Source of the DNA: Prochilodus magdalenae
Taxonomy: Eukaryota > Chordata > Actinopteri > Characiformes > Prochilodontidae
Assembly (NCBI GenBank): GCA_024036415.1
Contig: JAMWET010006593.1
Span: 209,501 to 273,500, forward strand
Direction: 5' to 3'
DNA length: 64,000 nucleotides
In this document: positions 37,801 to 49,800 of the stretch, in pieces
How the letters are laid out: each line of letters opens with the position of its first letter
Position numbering within the stretch: the first letter of the stretch is position 1
The notes under the pieces: model-generated
Seen by the model: only the letters and a program-made list of their open reading frames with translations
Databases searched by the model: none
What the model was told of the DNA's origin: nothing
Translations under genes and position numbers: made by a program

Positions 37801-40800
37801 ATATACAGCAGTAGTGTCTCTCAGGATTCCGTTGAGCCACTATGTTTGCTAATTCAGCATGTCGCATGTCTCGGTATGGAGTTGTAGAGGTTCCTAATGG
37901 TGTCCTGTGATAATCCATCCCATGCAGCATAAATATCCTCACCCAGTTCCTGCAGATTTTAGGCTAGGGGTGGAGGTGGAGTAACACCAGGCCATCTGGT
38001 CATGACCACAGTACCTCCACACACAGATTTGTTGGTCATCTCCACCAAGACAGAAAGCCGGACTCGTCACTGAAAGTGATGCACTGCCATTTTGAATTCA
38101 TGACAGATGAATCACACCATTGCAGTCTTTGATGACGTTGACGTGGAGTCGTCGTCCTGTGCTGTGCATCATATTTTGTGATATATAATTAAAAATTGTG
38201 ATTCTGAACTTTATTTTACAAAAAAATCACATGTGCCGTTACGGACAAGGTCAGCGGGTTCCAGTTGCAATGTTGAGCAGCATGTTAAGCACATGTTCTA
38301 ACCATTCACTGCTCTTGATCTCGAGCATACGGATGCCCTTTTCCTTCAGATCAGTTTCTAAGCACACAGGATGCCCAACATCAACAGCCTCAGTTGAATT
38401 GTGATCCTGGATCAGCTCTCCTAATCTCAGATTCTGTTAGGATCCATGGGCTCTTGATGTTTCTCTGTCCCTGTAGACGGTAGCTCTGCGAGCGCTGATC
38501 AGAATAATGCAGCCGGAGCTGAGCCTGGCCTTCTGTCAGTGGAGGGCCCTGCTCCACAGCAGCAGGCAGATGAAGCAGCAGGCCGACCTGTTCACAACCA
38601 GCAGGAGACTGACCTGCCTCGAGGTGGCTTTCGGCACATGGAGAACTCACAGAGAGAGGCAGCACAAAGCTGCCCAGCACAGGGTAAGGCCAAGCAGGCA
38701 GAGCAAATCTAACCTGCTGTAGTTTTTATGTATTTTTATTTTTATTTATTGAGACACACTGACACATTGAATTAACTTGATTTAAACATTAATTGCATGT
38801 GAAGGAAAAATATAGCAGCAGTGCAGCTGTTTGTTAGTGTAGTACCATTGGGCAGGTATTAGGTGCAGCACAAACATTCATTTATTTAACATCTAGTAAA
38901 ATCAGTCAGGAATAAACCGGCAATTATTTCCATATTTAGTGCCTCCACTCTTTGCCTCTTTCATTCTTGTTTTTATTTAGATTTTTTCTGACAATCCAAG
39001 CAATCTGTCTTGGTGGTGGACCATGTCTGCATGGTCATTAAGAGCCCATGTTAGTTTTTTTCTTGGTAGGTTGGTTGGTTTGCTGTTGGTTGGTTGGTTG
39101 GTTGGTTGGTTGGTAGGTTGGTTGGTTTGCTGTTGGTTGGTAGGTTGGTTGGTTGGTTGGTAGGTTGGTTGGTTGGTAGGTAGGTAGGTCGGTAGGTTGG
39201 TTGGTTGGTTGGTTGGTTGCTTGGCCATTAAGAGCCCATGTTTTTTTCTTGGTTGGTTGGTAGGTAGGTTGGTTGGTTGGTTGGTTGGTTGGTTGGTTGG
39301 TTGTTGGTTGGTAGGTTGGTTTGTTGGTTGGTAGGTTGGTAGGTAGGTTGGTTGGTTGGTTGATAGGTAGGTTGGTTGGTAGGTAGTTTGGTTGGTTGGT
39401 AGGTTGGTAGGTAGGTTGTTTGGTTGGTTGGTTGTTGGTTGTTGGTTGATAGGTTGGTTGGTTGGTTGGTAGGTTGGTATGTACGTTGGTTGGTCGGTTG
39501 GTTGGTTGGTAGGTTGGTAGGTAGGTTGGTTGGTTGGTACGTAGGTTGGTTGGTAGGTTGGTAGGTATTTAGGTATGTTGGTTGGTTGGTTGCTTGCTTG
39601 GTAGGTTGGTAGGTTGGTTGGCTGGTTGCTTGTTTGCTTGGTTGGTTGGTAGGTTGGTAGGTGCGTTGGTTGGTTGATAGGTTGGTCGGTTGGTTGGTTG
39701 GTAGGTTGGTAGGTAGGTAGGTTGGTTGGTTGGTAGGTAGGTTGGTTGGTTGGTTGGTAGGTATTTAGGTAGGTTGGTAGGTTGGTTGGTTGGTTGGTTG
39801 GTTGCTTGCTTGGTAGGTTGGTTGGTTGGTTGGTTGGTAGGTAGGTAGGTTGGTTGGTTGATAGGTAGGTTTGGTTGGTTGGTTGCTTGCTTGCTTGGTA
39901 GGTTGGTTGGTTGGTTGGTAGGTAGGTAGGCTGGTTGGTTGGTAGGTAGGTTGGTTGGTTGGTTGGTAGGTAGGTTTGGTTGTTTGGTTGGTTGCTTGCT
40001 TGCTTGGTAGGTTGGTTGGCTGGTTGCTTGGTTGCTTGGTTGGCAGAAATTTGTATTTCTTTTAGGGAGAGCTTATTATCATAGGCTCTATTATGCATTT
40101 CTTAACTTCCCTGTAGTGTGTTTTGTAGCTTGATCTGTAAAGTTATAAAGCCCACAGTACATGCCAGAGGGAGAAACTCTCTTCCGCAGAAACCATTTAC
40201 TCAGCTAACTCAAACGCCTCCTAGGAATTCCAGTTTTTTCTCTGTTACCAGGTGATGTAGCTTTGTAATATAATTCTTATTGCCCACCTACCAGCAAGCT
40301 TGGCACGCCATCACAGCATAAACTAAAACCTTTCCACTCTAAAACATCCTGTTTACCGGACTTTCAGTGTCTGACTCAAACTGAGACAGCAGAACTGATG
40401 CCTTTGTAAGAATCAGGATAATACTCTGCTGGTCACCCAGTCAGAACTGAGTGGGCAAGCTGAAGAGTCAGAGCACACCGGGCTCAATAGGAGGTAAGCT
40501 TTGAAGACACAGGAGAGCTAACAGGTAGAGAGTGAATACATATATTTTATGATAAATATTATGTTTTGGGAAAACTAAAGCTTGTTTTTTTGTTCTAGTA
40601 AATTGAAATTATGATCATTGAAAATTGTATAATTAATCAAAGGTCCCCTTTAAAATCCGTGACACTTTTGAAAGCACTAATGCCATATGGTGTTGTGTTT
40701 GTGTGTGTATTTGAACAGGAGATGGTGCTGCTCTCTAGCTCTGTGACCAGCTGGAAAAGGTTGATGTGGTGGAGACACAGGGAACACTGCTTACAGCAGG

Positions 40801-43800
40801 AGGCTATTCATTTCCATCAGACCACGCTAATCAAACACTGCTATTCCGCATGGCACAGACAGGTGAAAGAGACGCTGAAGATGATAAACAAAACATGTTA
40901 AAAGGGACTGTCCTCGTTTTACTGCAGCAAAAGCTTGGTGTAATAAGTAAACATTGCTTCAGATCATATGATTCATTCCACAGTCCATACAGTCCATATA
41001 TCATACCAGTTTAATGAGAAACAAGTCTCCACATACTAAGTTTACAGGAAAAGGCACTTATTTTAATGCAAGTTAATGCAAAGAGGTGTTATTCCACATG
41101 ACTTTGGAGAATTTCCAGGGAAGCAGTCAATACAAAGCTTTCTCACAATGTGTAATGTAAAGGGCAGCTGCCATGTTGAAATGGGGTAGATACAAATATG
41201 AATCAACAAAAATGCCTATAAAAAATGCAAATAGTGTTTCTTTGCGGTGCGATGGCAATGATGTGGAACTAACCATTTTCAGTTAATTGTTTGTCCCCAT
41301 ATTTGCATACAGTTACATGAAAAAGTTTGAACATGCCCCAAATTAAAAGTCTGAATTATTTTTAAAGTGAAATGAACTTAGCACTACAGAGAACACACTT
41401 AAATATGGCACTTAATATTGTCACATCTCTGTCTATCTGTCTGCCTGTCCCTGTCCATGTCAAACTACGCCCCCTCTGGTTGTTTTATAGCAGTACATTG
41501 CTTTTCTTGCTCCGCCCTGGCTCCACCCATGCCCACACCTGATGCTAATTAGGACTTGTATTAAGACCCCTTTGTTTGCCCTGTCTGTTTGTGAAGTCTC
41601 TGTTTTTCCCCCCGTGTTAGTGCTGGTCTGTTGTACCTTATTTCTAAGCTGTTGCCCCTGTGTTAGTTCTAAACCTGTTTTCCCCTTGTTTTATTTCTGT
41701 TATCTTCTCAAGTTATGGACATGTCTTTGATAATACCAACCTGTGTTTTGACCCCTGTTACCCGGACTAAATCTAATATTAAAACCACTATGCACGTGCA
41801 TCCCACCTCGACCACTGTGTTACAAATATATTTCACCACTTGGTTGTGCACAATTTCCACATACTCTGTATTGGAAAATATAAAAAATGCCATTGATTTC
41901 CCACTGGCCACATTTGCTGATTCATTTTTTTTTCTAAATATGTTTGTTACAGTAAATAAACAGCAATTGGGCAATACAAACCGGATTCCAAAAAAGTTGG
42001 GACACTAAACAAATTGTGAATAAAAACTGAATGCAATGATGTGGAGGCGCCAACATCTAATATTTTATCCAGAATAGAACACAAATCACAGATCAAAAGT
42101 TTAAACTGAGAGAATGTATAATTTTAAGGGAAACATATGTTGTTTCAAAATTTCATGGCGTCAACAAATCCCAAAAAAGTTGGGACAAGTAGCAATAAGT
42201 GGATGGAAAAAGGAAATTGAGCATATAACGAACAGCTAAAAAGACCAATAAACTGTGTTCAGGTTCTAGAACAACATTTGCTCCCATCTAGACGTCATCT
42301 CTTTCAGGGAAGACCCTGCATTTTTCAACAAGATAATGCCAGACCACATTCTGCAGCAATCACTACATCATGGCTACGTAGGAGAAGGATCCGGGCACTG
42401 AAATGGCCAGCCTGCAGTCCAGATCTTTCACCTATAGAGAACATTTGGCGTATCATAAAGAGGAAGGTGCGACAAAGAAGGCCCAAGACGATTGAACAGT
42501 TAGAGGCCTGTATTAGACATGAATGGGAGAGCATTCCTATTTCTAAACTTGAGAAACTGGTCTCCTCTGTCCCCAGACGTCTGTTGAGTGTTGCAAGAAG
42601 AAGGGGGGATGCCACACAGTGGTAAAAATGGCCTTGTCCCAACTTTTTTGGGATTTGTTGACGCCATGAAATTTTAAACCAACATTTTTCCCTTAAAATG
42701 ATACATTCTCTCAGTTTAAACTTTTGATCTGTGATTTGTGTTCTATTCTGAATAAAATATTAGATGTTGGCACCTCCACATCATTGCATTCAGTTTTTAT
42801 TCACAATTTGTTTAGTGTCCCAACTTTTCTGGAATCCGGTTTGTACAATGTTCATAAAGTTTTTTTTTTTTTTGTCTTTTTTTGTTTTTATAGGTTTGCT
42901 TTTTAGTATCTAGCAGAACAACACGTCATTTGAGCTCTGCAAATTTGGAAACACCTGTACATACAGATATACATAAAGCCTGTGACAGTTAAGCCCCACC
43001 ATGCTGATTACACGTCAAGGTGGACTTTACTTAATACTGATACAAACTCAGTATATTGTTTTGGTTGATTAATTTCTATTGGTTTTCATTAAAGAGGTCA
43101 GTCAATGTTAAAACGTTATAGGGGTTTTTACTGTTCATCACTGCATGTTTTCCGCATGTAACTATAGAAACGTACTGCCATGTGTGCACTGCATTTCACC
43201 TCTTTCCTCTTACCAAAGAAAAATGCTTAGGTAAAAATCAATTACAAGTCAGCTGTAGGGTCTTCAAAACACCCTATTAGACCCAATGGCAGCCTATTTA
43301 GAGATAGTCCGGTAGTACATGGGATAGTCAGATTAGTCTAAGACTAAGTCTAAAGATTTCTTTATACAATTTCTTTCATTAATGTCAAAACACAAATACG
43401 ATGAAGTGTTACAGTCTCGTGTTTATATGTAATCCTAAATGCTGGGAGTGAACATGACTCATGTGAATTGCTGCAGGCTGTTCCTGAGCCGAACAGAAGG
43501 CTGGAACGGGTGGAGTGGAGGGTGAAGAGACGTCTTCTCGGCTGGGCTTTCTCAACATGGGCAGAGTGTGAGAGACAGCAGAAATCTGCCAGTGTATTCT
43601 GTACCCGCACCCTGCTGATGAAGTAAGCTGTAGAGTACTACACAACATACTGGGTGCATATCACAGCAGCTGGGTCTGGCTATATTGTTAGGCTGTGTAA
43701 GGATTTCAAGTACTGTACAAACATACTGCAGATGTGTTGCTCATTCATGTTCTTTCATTTAGCATTTCTTTGTTGATTTAGGGATTCAACATGTGCAGTA

Positions 43801-46800
43801 TACACTTATACAAACACGCACCCCACCACGCCCATGACCCATATCTCCACACCTCCAGCCCACATCTCCAAACCTGTAAATACATGCACACACACACACA
43901 GTTGAGGCTTACACCTACTTTGGGTGCTTTAACTTGCATATGCATACACGATATGATCAAAATCTTTATTGATACCATATATTTCACACAGAGGGTAGCT
44001 CTGTCGCCTCACAGTAAGAACGGCCTGGGTTTGACACCCAGCCAGGGTTACCAGGGTCCTTTTGCATGTGAGTTTGTATGTTCTCCCTGTGTCAAAGTGG
44101 GTTTCCTTCAGTTGCCTACAGTCCAAAGACATGCAGTCAGGCGAACTGGAGATGCTAATTTTGCCCCTAGGTGTGAGTGTGTGTCTGCATCCTCCACAAC
44201 CCAGAATTATAAGCGATGAATGAATAAAGTTATTCATCAAGTTATCAAATTTCACTTTGAACATACTTTAACCAGCTTCCCCTATAATAGCATTGAATGG
44301 TCTGTCTGTGTGTGTATGCTTGTGTGTCCTCCAGGGTATTTCCTGCATGGCAGAAGTGTGTGCAGTGCCATAAGGACAGACACGCTGTAGCCTGGTCCTT
44401 TGTGCAGCACAGGCTCTGCAGTGCTGCCTTCTCTCAGTGGAGGAGCAGCTGGACTCGACAGCAGCTGGCCAACAACAGTGCCAGTCGCGCACTCCGCCAA
44501 AGTGCCAAACACATGCTGCTGTGCTGGAGAGAATACACACAGAGTGAGTGAGCCACATGACAGCTGCACATACAGATTCAGAGTTTAAATAATGCAGGTT
44601 AAATAATGCGGCACATTCAGTAATGCAGATCCACTAAATTGATGTAACTGTTATGTTCACTTTTCAATGTCATATTTTACTGGAAAAGCCTACTTACATA
44701 TTTACTTACTTTCCCTTTGCACCACCTATAGTTAATCCATTACAATATAGACTCATGTACTAATGCATCACTAACGTGAAGTAATGCATTAGGCAACACC
44801 AAGGAATACAGTAACAATAGTGCTGGCACTGTTCATAAATCAAGGCTACTGCTGGTGTTACAGAAATAAGCTGCATGTTACTGCGTAAGAAAGGACATAA
44901 GGGTGTCTATTTGAGATTACCTAGAAAAACAAAACACAGGTGGAGCTGTTTTGCACAGTGTTAATTAATAGTATATAGAGCTGCAATAAAGATTTGATCG
45001 TTATATATCAGAAAGCAGCTTGAGTAGCTGGTATGTATATGAATCCTATGCTGATCCAAGCTGGTTTCTTCTGATCTAGTGCTGGTCCAAAACACAGTAT
45101 ATGCTGGTTTAACTGCGGACCAGCCATGCTGGTCTATGCACTTTGGCTCATCAGTTTTTATCAGACTGACAGGAAATGAATGCTATAGTTAAAAGCTAGT
45201 TGTATGCTGAAGCGATGCATTTAAGGAGAGGGAGATACTTAATAAATGTTTAGGCTTATATGTCAGTTAAATAGTGCATTTGTGTAATGGTGTCATTTGG
45301 TCTCTAATTCGAGGCGATAATGATGTTTTAATTGCTCGATGTAGAGCTTTCCCTACCGCTCTCAATTACCGAGAGTAAACGACAGCCTGATGGTTAGTGT
45401 TCCGTCAAAGTGTCACGCCTCCGGGTCTCTCTGTTCCTTTTCCCCTTCCGGACTCCACTTCCCAGAGGGCTACGCTCGATGACGTCACACTCACGTGCTT
45501 CCAATCCGCAGTCCCCGTTCGCTCTCGAGTTCTAATAGCCAATTAACGTTCACATAAATACCCCGTGTTTCCGAGTGTGCATTGCGAAGCTTTGTCTATT
45601 CATTGGCAATTCTGAGCGTTTATCCTGGTTTGCTTACTTTCTGGTTTTGACTTCCATTTGTCCCTCGTTCATGTGGCACAAGCTGCTGCTAAACACAGTA
45701 CAACAATAGCAGAGCAATGCCTTTAATTATGGCTCATGGATCACAAAGCGAATTGCTTCAAGGGGTTTTTAATTCAAATGAATAAACCAATCATAAAGAA
45801 GGAGATATCAACCAAGTACTATTATAATTCCTCTCACACGTTTATACACATTGATATTAACTGTCTGTAATTTAATGCAGAGTCAGAGATTTTGGCTTAA
45901 ATGAAGATACATTAAGAGGTATTGTATCTCAATTCTGCTAAAATTCTAATCGCTGCCGTGTAAAGCCAACAAAATTGTCTGATCAAATATCACAAAAACC
46001 AAAACTCTGGTTCTGACCTAAGCAAATGACCTTCATGCAAGTCGACTGAAAGCCAATTATCAGTTTTTAAAACAAGGGGTAACAAGTGATTACAAAGGCG
46101 ATATGTTAATTAATGATTAGTTAATATTTCAAGTTTTTTACTTACAGTATATATACATTTATATTTGGCATGGACTGGAAGTTTCTGGATGTAGGCCACA
46201 TCAGTGTTCAGCCACATCAATGATCAGCCACTCTCACATCTGAATTTGCATGTGTAGTAGCATATGGTCATAGAGGTCTACCAGCTGTGTAAAAAATCCC
46301 AGTCTACAGGAAACTCGCCTCAAAATTTTTGCCAGGGAAGGCACCCAACAAAACTGACTCAACTGCGGTATTCTGTGATGCAACAGTGGCTAAACATTGA
46401 TGTGGCCAACATCCAGAAACTTCAAGTCTATGTCAAATCCAAACAAGCTGTTATTTTTGCTTTCTGAAGTATTACACGCTTTTAGATACATTTCAGTCAC
46501 AGGTGACTCATTTTTATGGCTGGTGAGCTAAATAGTGGTAACAGGTATAAAGAACGATTTATATAATGATCACTGAAGTAAAACATTACATAAGCTTATA
46601 AGCTTTCATTACTTGTTAGTAAGTAGTTAGCAGCCTTGTGTTTCCAGTGCGGCAAGTCCTGCCTGCTTTAACTGAACCTTTGAGGCAAAACTGGTGACAG
46701 CTGTGTACATGTGGTTGTATATAATTACATATTGTACAACTAAATTGTATAACTATGTTGTATAAAGCTGATGTAACATGCTGTAATTGTGTGATCCAGA

Positions 46801-49800
46801 CAGGTGTCTCATGCATGTCCACCTGCGTGTGTTCATAGAGGAGAGAGAAAGAGCCTTGAAGTGGAGAGCTATTCTCGTCTGGCAGCAAGCAGCGGAAAAT
46901 TTTAAGAGATCCCAACAGTTTTATCATCGAGTTCTACTGTACAGGTCTGTATTATCACACTAAGTATCACACTCCGGTTTCCACCAGGCTTAGATGTAGG
47001 TAAATACCGATCTCATTTTGGGACCACAGTCAGTAAGCTGGCACAACTTAATTAGCTGTGTTAGCTCATATTTGTATAGGCATATGTAAATGATACAGTT
47101 CACCTAAATGTGCTGTCTGTCCACATTTTCCAAAAAATATCTACCCTTTTCTTACAATGCAGCCCACCGAGCTCTACACACAGCACTGTAGCTTTAATGT
47201 GGTCCAAAAGTTTTGGTACCCTTTCATTTAAATATAATAGTGCACCATTCATCCTGAAAAGTGTGACTTTTTCCATTCATACATTCATAGCTTTAGTTTG
47301 CACAAAACAGCTGTGAAAATAACTGATAAGTTGCATAAAATGCAAATACATATATAAAGGTTATAAGAAATAGCTGTATGTACTTAAGAAGTAGATAAGA
47401 AGTACCTGTATGGGTCACAATTTTAAAACATGGTAAAGAGAATGATAAACAGAGTCACCTAAAGAGGTTGCAAAGAACGTAGACAAGCATGGTCGGTGTA
47501 AAAAGTACCAGATGATTTCTGAAAGCTTGATATGGCCTATGACCACCGTTGTCAAATTAAAAATGAATCTGACTGTAGACACCATTCCATGTTGGAAGGT
47601 CATGTCCTTCTGGGATAATGTCCTTTGGATAGGTTTTGGAATGGCTTTGTACTTCTGACATTGGGTGTCTTGAATCTGTGGAAGCTCTATGAAGTTAGAA
47701 AGACATAACAGCAATATTTTGACGTGAACTGTACAGCCCAGTGTCAGAATGTTGCCTTCACCAGCAGGATAATGACCCAAAACACATCTTAAAACCATGA
47801 ATGAATAGAGGGATGGATGGATGGGGAAACAAAACATTGGCCTGCCAGGTAAATATCTGTGGAAAGATCGAAAGATCAGTTTGGAGGATGCTCCTATCAA
47901 ACTGGAAAGACCAAACTACCAGTTAAGAAGGTCTAAGTCTTATTTAGGGTTACAGAAACAGCTTGATGGCCGTTTTGGCCCTGAATACCATGCTAGTAAA
48001 TATCATGTAAAGTGTCCTATTATTTTTGTCTATGCTATTTTTATATCATTTATTTTCATTTGTATTTATTTCTGTTTCTCTCTATATCTCTACAGATGTT
48101 TTTCCAAATGGCTTTCTGTATCTAGGCAAAAAAGGAGGTTGCACTGCATCTCACAAGATCTCCAAGAATTACAAGTTCAAAGACTACAGCAAAGCACCTT
48201 CTCCCAGTGGAAACAACGCTTCCTCCATGTTAGCTCCCATAAGCATCGTATCCACACTCTGATCAGCAGATGGACAGCGATCTCCTGTTTACATCAAGCA
48301 GCAAGGCATCGAGACCAGTGCCTACTGACCCGTAGTCTGCTGCAATGGAGGAGGAAACTACAGCTAAAGAGGGCGAGGCGGGGGACAGCTCGTGTAGCTC
48401 TATGCATTTGGCGACAGCACATCTTGCGAGCCAGAGAGGAGAGAATGAGAGTTCAGAACATTCAGAAACTGCAGCTGACACGTACATTCAGTTACTGGAC
48501 CAGAGTGGTCAGACTGAGCATCAAGAGCAAAGAGCATCATGCACAGAAACTAAGAAGGAGGTAGTACAGTAATGTGTACAGCATATAGAACTTTCTGTTA
48601 AATGCAATATTTATTTAGTATCTGATTTTAGAGTTAGCTGAGCAGACTAGTTGTATGACCATTTAATCGTGATTTAATTTAATCACACCATCAATCTGAG
48701 CTGGTGTTCTTTTCCTAGGCTGCTTCTGGCCTGGCACATTCACACAGTGTCAGCCCAGAGGATGCGCTACAGTGAGGCCTGCTTCCAGTACGATATTGAG
48801 CTCAGGATGATGGGCTCCTGCTTTGGGCTGTGGAGAAGGGTTCTGATCCAGGCCCAGAGCCGGCAGTGCGTCCTTGAAGACCTCCTTAAGCTCTTTCACA
48901 GCAGACTGACAGCACAGACCTTTAAGCACTGGAGAGCAGCCACCACACTACACAGCGCAGCCAAGAAAATCAACACAGCCATACTGCAAAAGGTTACAGT
49001 CCTGGCACCATGATTCCTTACCTCTCACTTCCTGACTACTGATGAAGCTTAAAACTGAACTTCAGTGGAGGGGCAAATAAAACTTATGCTAAATCAATAT
49101 TTTCATGAAATATTCCAAATACACAGAAAGGTCGGCCTTCTAAGGTCAGATTTCTACTAGTGGTTTTAAGATATACAATGGAGTTTAGTCCGTGTTCATA
49201 GCTAACAGTATGTGTGCCACATAGCATAGTTTGAGATTACTCAACAATCTGATGCAAGGTTTATACATGGGGTATAAGCTTTATAATACGAGTTTAACAT
49301 AGATATACACTGGAAATGTTGGATTGCAAAGCCAACCCAATCTGAGCCTGACACATATCTGGAAAAGATATCCCAATCCAGAGCTGTCAGGTCACATGAG
49401 CTTCAGACAAATAGTTTAACCATACCACATAACCCAAGCAAAGCACCGATCTATGCCTGGGACGTCGCCCTCTGTAGATGATGACACGTTATGGTGATAC
49501 TGCAGTGAACTCTGTACGGTCTTGAACATGACTCTGGTGGTGATAAGATAAACCAGTACCTGTATACCCAGTTTGAAAACACCATTAAAGATAAAAGACT
49601 GAAGCAGTGAAGTGTGTTATTCTGTAGGGATGATGTCTTATGGTTGTGTTACTCATGTTATCACATTTTGTTTTGCAGTGGTATGTGTGTTGGACACAGC
49701 AAAGAGATGCACTTAGAACAGCCAAGCTGTTTCATGCTCAGAGGCAGAAGGAAGCAGCGCACCTAGTTCTAACATCTTGGTCATCCTGGGCTAAAGGTAA

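Larger units (their letters stand above)
44544..46799 (+). other. Intron 17
   Basis: 2.3-kb intron with a solo LTR fragment and a Tc1 relic, listed separately. Remaining sequence is AT-rich without recognised features. Confidence 0.45.

Noticed and set aside
38977..40098. 373-codon minus-strand frame rich in PTNQPTYL
   Set aside because: It is a direct read of the TTGG/TAGG microsatellite. No domain, no splice signals and no homology to a protein repeat family that I know.
43791..44219. 142-codon + strand frame
   Set aside because: It lies over a SINE-like repeat and flanking DNA and has no coding features.
47415..47900. 161-codon minus-strand frame
   Set aside because: It is antisense to a decayed Tc1 relic whose + strand shows transposase remnants.
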